Positions 46,801 to 53,460 of a DNA stretch of 64,000 bases are shown here, one piece after another; position 1 is the stretch's first letter; each line of letters begins with the position of its first letter. Both the position numbers and the translations under genes were made by a program. Source of the stretch: Panorpa germanica (Eukaryota; Arthropoda; Insecta; Mecoptera; Panorpidae); the NCBI GenBank assembly GCA_963678705.1, contig OY783212.1, positions 744,001-808,000 on the forward strand, written 5' to 3'. The notes under the pieces are model-generated. The model did not search any database. It was given only the letters and a program-made list of their open reading frames with translations, and had not been told where the DNA came from.

Positions 46801-47378
46801 TGATGTTTAGTTACATTAGTAAAAGATAGTAATTCATTTTCTGCCGGAAATAAGTCTTTGTATGAATTTAATAATTTATATAGATTTCTTGATTCTTCTT
46901 CATTAAGATGTTCATTTTTTATTTTTAATGTATTTAATTTAATAAATTCTTCATTGTCCATATATATTTTAATATTTGTTTTCGGTGTTTTTAGTATATT
47001 ATTTTCAAAATCAATTTTTCCTTTTAGTTGTTTAATTAAGTCAACGCCTATTAAACCGTGGAATTTCTTGTCAAAGTCAAACAAATATATTTTGTGATAT
47101 TGGTTTTCTTTGAAAGTAGGAAATAGTGGGATTGTTGCCGTATATTTATGGTTGGTAGTTTGATGTGGTGTAGTGATTGAAAATTCATCATCTTTTACAT
47201 ATTTATTATAATATTTAAAAGCAAGAGATGGTTTTATTAAGGTTCTTGATGATCCTGTATCAATTAGAAACTTAGCTTTTAATTCGTCGATATATATAAA
47301 AGGTAAAGGTGCATTTTTATTAGTGTTTAATTTAATATTTTCTAATCCGAGGCACCTTCCTGAAAATCCTGTTCTTCT
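43863..47378 (-). CDS. pol: pol polyprotein of the LTR element (PR-RT-RH-IN)
   Basis: The frame opens just after an in-frame TGA (47381-47379) and overlaps the end of gag by 37 bases in the -1 frame, so it is made as a Gag-Pol fusion by frameshifting. In order: aspartic protease (LIDTGSS, near 47225), reverse transcriptase (RIVNDYRKLN, LDLHSGFLQI, MPFGLKNAPATFQ, catalytic YLDD), RNase H (TTDAS, KELLAIVWA, TDHRPL), and integrase with an HHCC zinc finger (NHRGI, CRLCK) and the DDE core (IHIDTF, MDQGSEF, GNSPVERLHSTL). There is no stop or frameshift within it. The part from 47084 down starts at a TTG codon, which is not the real start. Confidence 0.95.
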   Translation of the reverse strand, partial: RRTGFSGRCLGLENIKLNTNKNAPLPFIYIDELKAKFLIDTGSSRTLIKPSLAFKYYNKYVKDDEFSITTPHQTTNHKYTATIPLFPTFKENQYHKIYLFDFDKKFHGLIGVDLIKQLKGKIDFENNILKTPKTNIKIYMDNEEFIKLNTLKIKNEHLNEEESRNLYKLLNSYKDLFPAENELLSFTNVTKHHIRTTDDEPIYVKNYPYPEIHRKEVTRQIENMKNQGIIRNSQSPYNCPIIIVPKKMDNSGKAKIRIVNDYRKLNHKTIEDKFPIPNIDGVLSKIGNSNYFTTLDLHSGFLQIEMHSDSVEKTAFSTETGHYEYLRMPFGLKNAPATFQRTMNHVLDGLVNNICLVYLDDIIIFGTSLQEHLENLRHVLNRLRDAKLKIQIDKCEFLKKETEFLGHIVTSNGLKPNPNKLEAIKKFPMPITPKDIKSFLGLSGYYRKFIKDYAKIAKPLTLCLKKGHKNLYTPEYHQAFNVLKETLINAPILIRPNYDKQFILTTDASNIAIGAVLSQKENNNDKPIAYASRTLNEAENKYSTIEKELLAIVWATGYFRHHLYGRKFKLITDHRPLVWLKDTKNVSSKLTRYQIKLLDYDYEIEYKPGQQNKVADALSRVRINVFPKTEKPDETSSLFNNPDVTMEDLQFLDEIPDIEVIQNNPEQQQEIPEQIIDLTSEENTIDQIPEERSMKTPPIRGSSTVSNATIHSQQESDEGIPICEKPLESHLHQILITYTFKEPPKTILIKRDTQQIFKISVKYKNKDQLIQELKKLNPKEKYYVQTAEDIYRNLITVRKEYFPTLKLYRCMKNVKYVKDLQQRKNLIHEYHTDITNHRGIPDLIKRLKEKYFWTTIEKEIKIYVDNCRLCKSNKYERHPTQTHLNITETPNRPFQLIHIDTFVIERKEYLTMIDPFSKYAIIKNILGKNSIEIVNKLIEILSTIPIPQTIIMDQGSEFINLGVKELLATHKINTHFTTAGHHTGNSPVERLHSTLIEHYRIIKETNDTISPVEIMNKCVLAYNHTIHSTTGMTPLSVLYGSNTRNIFDLEIEKEITQDKIKDHLDSLERIYDKIHEENIHKKNVTINRINDKIKATIFNIGDLVYINKNLRNKADPIKKGQYVIQQINKQTNVMNLKHIQTGKLIAKHAKEVTKIKHPLIPEVGPSGQQET

Positions 47379-48661
47379 TCGTAATTTTCATTAGATGGTT
47401 GTTCAATTTCCTCGTGATTTTCATAATTTTCCTCACATTCTTGTGGTTTGTCATATTGGGGTTCATTTTCATTTTTCACTTGATATTCCAAGTGATTTAT
47501 TCGTGTCATTTGTGATGTTTCCATTGGTTCATACCATCTTTGGGTATTCTGTTGTGGAAACTGCTGTGGTCTTGGCATGGGTGGTTTAGTCATTGGTGCA
47601 GGAAACTGTGGTTTCTGCATAGGTGTTGTTTGCCTCCAATTGTTAAAAGGTTTATTTATGTTTTTATTACCAAATGCCTGTTTTGGCACATTTTGAGACA
47701 CAAATTTGGGTACTTGTTGCTGCTGTTGTTGTTGAGATACAAATGGTTTATGCTGTACTTGCATAGGTTTATATTGTTGTTTAGTAGGGAAACTGTTTTC
47801 AGGTGTTCTCGCCGTTCTCAATGGATTACGATTTTTCTCATTTCCCATTCTAGTTCGAGCATACCTGACATTTTGTTCTTCGATAACAAATGACCATGCT
47901 TTTTCCAATGTTGATGGCATTCTTGCTCTGATATTGTCTCCTATGGTACCTCTTAGACCTTTCGTAAATTGTACAAGAATAACATCTGTATACAATTTAT
48001 ATTTGGCTTCATACGCACTTTCGTCGTCATTTTCTTGACTATGTGATAATAGTGCGGCTTTGTGGTGGACACATTTGTTATAAAAGTCCTGTGGAGTTTC
48101 TTCCAACTGTTGCTCTAGTAACCCGATTTCACAAACTAGAGTTGTCTCGTTTCGCTGGTCACCAAAGTTTTCTTTTAGGATAGTTTTTAATTCTTCCCAT
48201 GAATGTATATTTCGTCCAGCTGTTACGTAAGCTGCACTGTCTTCTAATTTCGATATTATTGTTTCAACAATATACTTTTGAATTGTTGGGGGTGCATCCT
48301 CGTAAATTTCAACAATAGTTCCTACTTGTTTTAAGAAGTCGGATAATTGTGCCGTATTTCCATTGTAACGTTTGATATTTACGAAAAATGAATTGTCCAT
48401 TCTGAAGGGATGAACTAATTCGTGTCGCGGTATTTGGACTTGCTCTACAAGAGTCCGTTGTTGTAACGCCGATAGTCTCGTTTCTAATTCCTGAATTCTG
48501 TTCATAGCCTCAGCTAGAATTTGTTCAGCCGTGAGATTAGGCATATTGTCTGTTTTTATATTTAATTTTTCGAATTGAAATGATAATTCACTGTCAAATT
48601 GATCAGAGTCGAAATTGGTGTAATCACTCGAAGAATCACTGGTGTTATCACTTTCGCTCAT
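47342..48661 (-). CDS. gag: Gag of the LTR element
   Basis: 439 residues, ATG at 48661-48659 and TAG at 47344-47342. Acidic Ser/Asp-rich N-terminus, a coiled-coil-like stretch (AMNRIQELETRLSALQQR), a capsid-like helical middle (YNGNTAQLSDFLKQVG, WEELKTILKENFGDQRNE), a Gln-rich basic region, and a Glu-rich C-terminus. There is no CCHC zinc knuckle; errantivirus Gags commonly lack it, and the basic Gln-rich region may bind RNA instead (inference). Slightly downstream of the ATG the frame is fully open. Confidence 0.9.
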   Translation of the reverse strand: MSESDNTSDSSSDYTNFDSDQFDSELSFQFEKLNIKTDNMPNLTAEQILAEAMNRIQELETRLSALQQRTLVEQVQIPRHELVHPFRMDNSFFVNIKRYNGNTAQLSDFLKQVGTIVEIYEDAPPTIQKYIVETIISKLEDSAAYVTAGRNIHSWEELKTILKENFGDQRNETTLVCEIGLLEQQLEETPQDFYNKCVHHKAALLSHSQENDDESAYEAKYKLYTDVILVQFTKGLRGTIGDNIRARMPSTLEKAWSFVIEEQNVRYARTRMGNEKNRNPLRTARTPENSFPTKQQYKPMQVQHKPFVSQQQQQQQVPKFVSQNVPKQAFGNKNINKPFNNWRQTTPMQKPQFPAPMTKPPMPRPQQFPQQNTQRWYEPMETSQMTRINHLEYQVKNENEPQYDKPQECEENYENHEEIEQPSNENYEEEQDFQEGASD

Positions 48662-48869
48662 ATATTAAATATTTGGGAATAGGATAGATAAAAGCAAGAA
48701 AATTGTTAAAATTCAAAAACTGACTTACATTAGAGTTACTGCGATGAGTAGTCTCATTCTTGTAGGTCTCAGGAGTCTCGTACTGCTGATGTGCCTGTGG
48801 CTGCTCTGGTTCGGTATGTTGCAGAGTTGGTTTTTCTTTTTCACTTTTGTTTTCACTTTTGTTTTTCAC
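48648..48869 (-). CDS. small upstream ORF in the leader of the LTR element
   Basis: 73 codons with its own ATG. The first codons are made by the 12/13 bp repeat array (Lys-Asn-Lys-Ser-Glu), and it ends 14 bases inside gag, so its stop overlaps the gag start. It could act in translation control or supply the first exon of a spliced RNA; a strong donor GTAAGT at 48727-48722 lies within it. A functional protein is not shown. Confidence 0.3.
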   Translation of the reverse strand: MKNKSENKSEKEKPTLQHTEPEQPQAHQQYETPETYKNETTHRSNSNVSQFLNFNNFLAFIYPIPKYLIYERK

Positions 48870-48922
48870 TTTTGTTTTTCACTTTTGTTTTCACTTTTGT
48901 TTTTCACTTTTGTTTTTCACTG
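48842..48922 (-). repeat. leader repeat array, 12/13 bp units
   Basis: On the plus strand six units of CACTTTTGTTTT(T) follow each other with lengths 12-13-13-12-13-13, then a partial unit. This means a 38 bp pattern repeated twice. On the RNA strand the unit reads AAAACAAAAGTG. Confidence 0.9.
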
Positions 48923-48924
48923 TT

Positions 48925-49030
48925 CTACTGGTTCTGATGTATATACAGTAGTTTGCGGACACTGGTTCTGTTGTATATACAGTGTTTAACTCGGTACTCC
49001 TAACTTGGTTCTGTTGTATGTACAAGTTAG
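48925..49030 (-). other. three tandem stem-loops with a shared loop in the leader RNA
   Basis: Plus-strand coordinates: 48925-48951 (stem CTACTG/CAGTAG), 48959-48985 (ACACTG/CAGTGT), 49000-49030 (CTAACTTG/CAAGTTAG). All three enclose a 15-base loop GTTCTG(A/T)TGTAT(A/G)TA. The stems differ in sequence yet each pairs with itself. They lie between the primer-binding site and gag. Confidence 0.8.
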
Positions 49031-49106
49031 TGTCACTTTTCGGTTCTTTTTAGGAATAACTGCTTTCAAAAACTTCGTTTTTACTAGTCACGGTGGCTAG
49101 TGAGTT

Positions 49107-49124
49107 ATCCTACCGACTGCGCCA
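49107..49124 (-). other. primer-binding site for tRNA-Ser(AGA)
   Basis: On the minus strand TGGCGCAGTCGGTAGGAT, 18 bases exactly complementary to the 3' end of tRNA-Ser(AGA) including CCA. The first T coincides with the last base of the LTR. Confidence 0.92.
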
Positions 49125-49594
49125 GTTAAGTTTTGGGAACGATACTTAACACAAAAAAAATACTTAATTTATTTTGAATACAAATTATTTATTTGATTAT
49201 AACGATAATACAATGGTTAAATAGTTTGTTGTAACAGAGTAGCCGAGTTCTGTTGTCAGAGTTCTAATAAGACTCCTCCCCTCTTCTTTAGTTCATACCG
49301 TTTTTATACTGTATTCTTATTGATGTTCCAAGGTGACATCTAATAGTTGATGACTATTAGTTGTTGCCGTGTGTTTTTCACAGGAAGTATATTTCGTGAA
49401 TAATATTTATAACAGTTTACTTTATCTTTCAAAGGTGACATCTAATAGTTGATGACTATTAGTTGCTGTCGTGTGTTTTAAAATATAAATATATTTCGTG
49501 AATAATATTTATATTTTAAATAGTAACAGTTTACTTTATCTATTGCGCAATATGATGCAATAATGATGATGTAGTAATTAGGGTATAGTTAACT
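49124..49594 (-). repeat. 5' LTR of the errantivirus-like element
   Basis: 471 bp. On the minus strand it contains TATAAAAA (49308-49301) and an AATAAA-type signal within CAAATAAATAATTTG (near 49195-49183). U3 carries a duplicated block of about 102 bp, each copy with the palindrome CTAATAGT-TGATG-ACTATTAG (49340-49360 and 49442-49462), probably an enhancer (inference). Confidence 0.93.
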
Positions 49595-49598
49595 AGCG

Positions 49599-50222
49599 TC
49601 CTCCAGAGCCGCTACTGATTTCAATAGGAAATTAATAAGCCGGAATTCGACAAATAGATAACTAAATCTCCATCTTGCTGTGACTGTGAGACGAAACTGC
49701 TTCGTTACAACCGCACGACATTACGAATTACATATTACTCGTACCAGTTCAATTACGTCATTCATTTCACTTGCAATCTATTTGCAATTATGTTGATGTA
49801 AGTGAAATAAATCGATTTGAACGTAGACGCTGCCAGTCCTAAGCCCCAGCCAGCGGTGGGGAGAGGGACGGATGTATATCCAGTTTTGAGTCTTCATTGC
49901 TATTTTTTAATGTGCATACTGATTACCTGTGGTTCATTAGTAGCAATTACATCTATGCCTGTAGGATAGAATTATGGGCGAGCACAGTAACCATTTGTTC
50001 GCTTTGTACAATTGCGTCGTCCCGCGGCTTTGAATTATTGGAAGAAATACAAATATGTAGATATTAGTGTTATTGGCATCTTGTGGAAGAAACCGGCATG
50101 AGTAATAAAGGTCTGGGCATACTACACTACCACGTATCGTATTCGTATTTGCTCACAAGAGCCCCTATTCGGAAATGTATAATTCAGTGAACTGGGTACT
50201 TCTGGTTCAGTGATCAAATCGA
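49599..50222. other. intergenic, no feature seen
   Basis: Somewhat higher GC than the surroundings (GCCCCAGCCAGCGGTGGGGA near 49844) but no exon, tRNA or repeat that I can support. Confidence 0.35.
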
Positions 50223-50652
50223 CTAAGGACGTCTGCACACAGGTCGACTGATTGCAAACTAGTCGCGCAAAGAAGTTTCCAACGAAAACGAAAAACGAGC
50301 CATGTCGAGCCGTGTTTCATGATTCTATAGAATTTTTAACAATAGCATAATAGGGGATTTTATTATGTCATATTATGAGGTATTTGTATGTATGTATGTA
50401 TTTCAATACTTTTAAATTGTACTTGTGCACATCTCTGCTCATGATGTCACCATCAAAAGCATGCAACGTGATCTAGAAACACAGTCGCTCAAAATCAATT
50501 TCAAATCAGTTTAGTTTCATTCGTGCCGTGTGTGTTCTCTCACTCGTATACACGTGCGTTCTCTCACTATCAACACAGTTGCATTCTCATTCTGTTCGGA
50601 CTGATTCGGGTCTGGCGTTTGCAATCACTCGACCCATGTGCGGACGACCTTA
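50223..50652 (+). mobile_element. MITE family D, copy 2
   Basis: The ends are inverted: AAGGACGTCTGCACACAGGT at the left, and at the right TGTGCGGACGACCTTA, whose complement matches it. The interior matches copy 1 at 32078-32453 in reverse orientation. It holds a short (GTAT)n run near 50385. Confidence 0.8.
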
Positions 50653-50783
50653 GTATACGAACCGAGTAAAGTCTCAAAAAATATTCGTAGTTATGTACGT
50701 AACATTTTGTACTTAATGTCGGAATATATTTTGCTTTACGAGTGCAACTTCACAGTTCATTGGCATGACAGGCATTATATATA

Positions 50784-51091
50784 CAGGGTGTCCCAAAATT
50801 CAACGATAAGCCGGCACCAGAAGGTGGTCCTGCTCATGACTACACAAGAAAAAAAGAAAAAAAGTTTTTATCTCATTTTTTAAAAAGAATTTTTTTTTTC
50901 GAAAATCGAAACACCTTAAGATGTTTTCAACTACCATGACCACAATTTTTCAAATATTTCTGATTTTTTTTTTGTATCGGCAACCTAAATAGCACTGCTA
51001 TCCACCACAACCATTAAAACTCCCAGAATGCCTGCTCATGAGCAGGACCACCTTCTGGTGCCGGCTTATCGTTGAATTTTGGGACACCCTG
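50784..51091. mobile_element. MITE family B, intact copy (Tc1/mariner type)
   Basis: 308 bp with perfect 56 bp inverted repeats (50784-50839 and 51036-51091), starting CAGGGTGTCC, and a TA on each side as the target duplication. No coding capacity. A decayed relative is at 22904-23105. The same CAGGGTGTCC terminus occurs on the mariner relic at 61010-62073. Confidence 0.92.
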
Positions 51092-51127
51092 TATATGCTT
51101 GTTTTATTCTTAACAATATCATATGAG

Positions 51128-51160
51128 GACACAATGGCCGAGAGCATTTATGCTTGATAC
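51128..51160 (+). mobile_element. SINE head fragment
   Basis: ACAATGGCCGAGAGCATTTA matches the start of the SINE at 30742-30999; the remainder is lost or diverged. Confidence 0.45.
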
Positions 51161-51419
51161 TGATCGCGTAGTTAATTTCTTAGTGCAACTTTAAATCTAT
51201 ATTTACAGGTTATGGGTCAAACTGAATGTCAAGTTAAGTAACAACACAACAAGGTTGTATCAATGTTGGAGTGCAGACAATAGGGCAATAGGTATATTTT
51301 TTAGACTTTTTTAACATAATTTAATCGTGTATACTTTGAATAATTGGTATTGTTTGTGGTTTTTAGTCGTTAAACTGTTTCCTGCGTTACGATTTAGAAT
51401 ATCCTGTTTGTTTCAGAAA

Positions 51420-51994
51420 AGATGTTATCTGCATTTGATGATCTATTTTCGACTCAACTTAATGCACAGGCTAATTGGGTACATGAAAAAAGAAAATTAA
51501 GTTTTTTGTTATTGTTATTAAATATTGTCTCTGCTCTACATGATATTAATATTCTCAAAAAGTATATTTTAAAATGAATAGTGTTACTATATTCAGCAGA
51601 TCTATCTCGAGCCATAAAACAGAAAGGTTCTTGAACCAGACACAAATTCTGTTAATTTCTTGGAATTTGTTTCAACGAACAGTCCAGCGCAAGATGAAAC
51701 AATACCCATTCATTTAGCTCTAAATTAAATATTCACAAAGTACTGTTTTTAAACTATTTTTGATGTGGAGAACAATAAAGAAGATGTTTGACAAAACACC
51801 TAAGGCCTGGGGTCATTCTGCTAAGTGTGAATTGGTTAACGGGTCATTTGGAAGTGCTGCATATCTGGGATATGAATCTCATATCATCTGAATTAAATAA
51901 TGTAATTGTTTCTGTAGCCGAAAAGTATATTGTTGTCGCTGTCAATTCAAAAAATATAAAAGCGAATCGAATTGAACTTCAAGTTCACAGTTAA
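51420..51994 (+). pseudogene. possible decayed coding sequence, unrecognised
   Basis: After a good acceptor (TTGTTTCAG at about 51409-51417) an ATG frame reads LSAFDDLFSTQLNAQANW. Later stretches read LEFVSTNSPAQDETIPIHLA (about 51640-51720) and, ending 51994, LLSVNWLTGHLEVLHIWDMN with VSVAEKYIVVAVNS. Each looks protein-like, but they are in different frames with stops between, and I know no family that fits. It may be a dead gene, a transposon remnant or coincidence. Confidence 0.25.
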
Positions 51995-52382
51995 TTATAT
52001 TTTCCTTGTGATAACAATAAGTAGTAGTTTCTTAGTAAAATGCATCAGTTTATCTATAAATCTGGAAGTCATATAACCTAGTTAATATTAATGTTCAAAA
52101 AAATAATAACCTAAAAACTAATGCTATATTTTATAATAATCTTTTTTTAATATAATCTTTTCCCACACAAATTTCTATGAATGTCTTTTGATTATGTTGA
52201 TGGTGAACTGATAGCCCAGGGAGTGCGCATTCATTTGAACTACAAAAGATCAATTTTTCCCAGAGCATCGCCTTAAGGTGAAATAACACATACAAAGTGC
52301 GCATCCTACGCAACAGGTGTCGGTGTGATTTCAATAGATTCACATTTATTAGTTCTTTTATTTTGTATTTTGTACAAGACCG

Positions 52383-52857
52383 CAATGGGCTTGTGTACTC
52401 ATTTTTCTCAGGTGTCGATTTTTCAATTGTTGATTGAAATAGATGTTAATAAATGTATATTGGCGTTTTTATTTTATTAAATATCTAAATGTTGGCGGAA
52501 ATATAGTAATTAAAATTATAACTTGTAGTTTTAGCGCTAGAGATGTCGGCCATATTTATGACGAAACATGTCTGCACTATTAAGGATAGGCCAGTTATTT
52601 TTTACATAAATAAGAGTTCTGTGTTGAATATCTCTTTTACGCTCTGTTGTATTAAAGAGACGGCAGCTTAGCGGACGTGACGTCACATGTCTTGAAATGT
52701 TCTGAGATCACTTTTTTAATTGTTAATATCTCCTAACATATAAGGAGTTCTTATAAAATTATTGGAAATTTGAAATTCTAGTAACCAACTTTATCAATAT
52801 ATAGTACAATTATAGTACAGTTTTATAGAAATGAAGACATAGGACACAAGCCCATTG
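52383..52857 (+). mobile_element. family A element, copy A5 (both TIRs, internally deleted)
   Basis: CAATGGGCTTGTGT... at the left and AGGACACAAGCCCATTG at the right. It is shorter (475 bp) than A1 through internal loss but keeps the hairpin region. Immediately outside, both flanks contain related sequence (TATTTTGTACAAGACCGCAA and TATTTTGTACAATGCCGCAA). Confidence 0.85.
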
Positions 52858-53144
52858 GTCTCATTTCAGTCTTCTTATTAGATATTTTATTCTATATTTT
52901 GTACAATGCCGCAATGGCATTTATGAAATATCCAAAAATTGACGGATTTATATCTATTTAAATATTAAATTTTATTTTACGTAATATTTCGGTTTTATCC
53001 TAGTTGTTGTTGACGTCCTGAATTGAAATGAATATAATAAGCAATATTTATTTTTCGTTTTATATTCCGACATTATATTGAAACATCGTCGATCAACGTA
53101 ACAGCTGCTATAGATTTGACGTCTAGTACAGCATTCTGCACCCG

Positions 53145-53460
53145 TACCCCCAAATAAAATTTTTGAATTTTGAATTTCTTTAACATAACGTAACATATAT
53201 CATTATTAAATAATCCAAAATTTGAGTGTTCTCCCAAATTTCCCACCGGGAGCCCGGGAATATTCTCACCGTTCTCTTTTTCAATTTTTCAATTTCTAAT
53301 TTTCTAAATATGTTAGCATTGAACACAGTAATACACATAGTAAATTTCAACTTTCTATCTTTTACGAATTAAAAGTTATGGGGCAAAAAGTAAAAAAAAA
53401 ATTTTTAGTTTTTCCAAAACTACGAGTTTCCAGGAAATTCAAGGGAAAATCACAATAAAC
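53145..53460 (-). repeat. repeat family C, copy 1
   Basis: Reverse-complement homolog of 58590-58975. Shared words include CCCCCAAATAAAATTTT, AATACACAT and TTTCTATCTTTTACGAAT in the same order. No coding capacity. Confidence 0.7.

Larger units (their letters stand above)
41725..49594 (-). mobile_element. full-length LTR retrotransposon / endogenous errantivirus (Ty3-gypsy type) with env
   Basis: 7,870 bp between 4 bp direct repeats AGCG (41721-41724 and 49595-49598). Two 471 bp LTRs, each starting AGTTAA and ending TTAACT, look identical by eye. Order on the minus strand: LTR, primer-binding site, structured leader, gag, pol (protease, reverse transcriptase, RNase H, integrase), env, polypurine tract, LTR. 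A tRNA-Ser primer, pol in the -1 frame relative to gag, and a third env frame fit the insect errantivirus group. All three frames are open and LTR identity implies a recent insertion. Confidence 0.95.

Noticed and set aside
47366..47373. GGATTTTC as a classical -1 slippery site
   Set aside because: The P-site codon could not re-pair well after slipping, so it does not meet the X-XXY-YYZ rule.
47395..47893. Plus-strand frames of 64-117 codons opposite gag
   Set aside because: Antisense shadows of the gag coding sequence, with Leu/Trp-rich nonsense composition.
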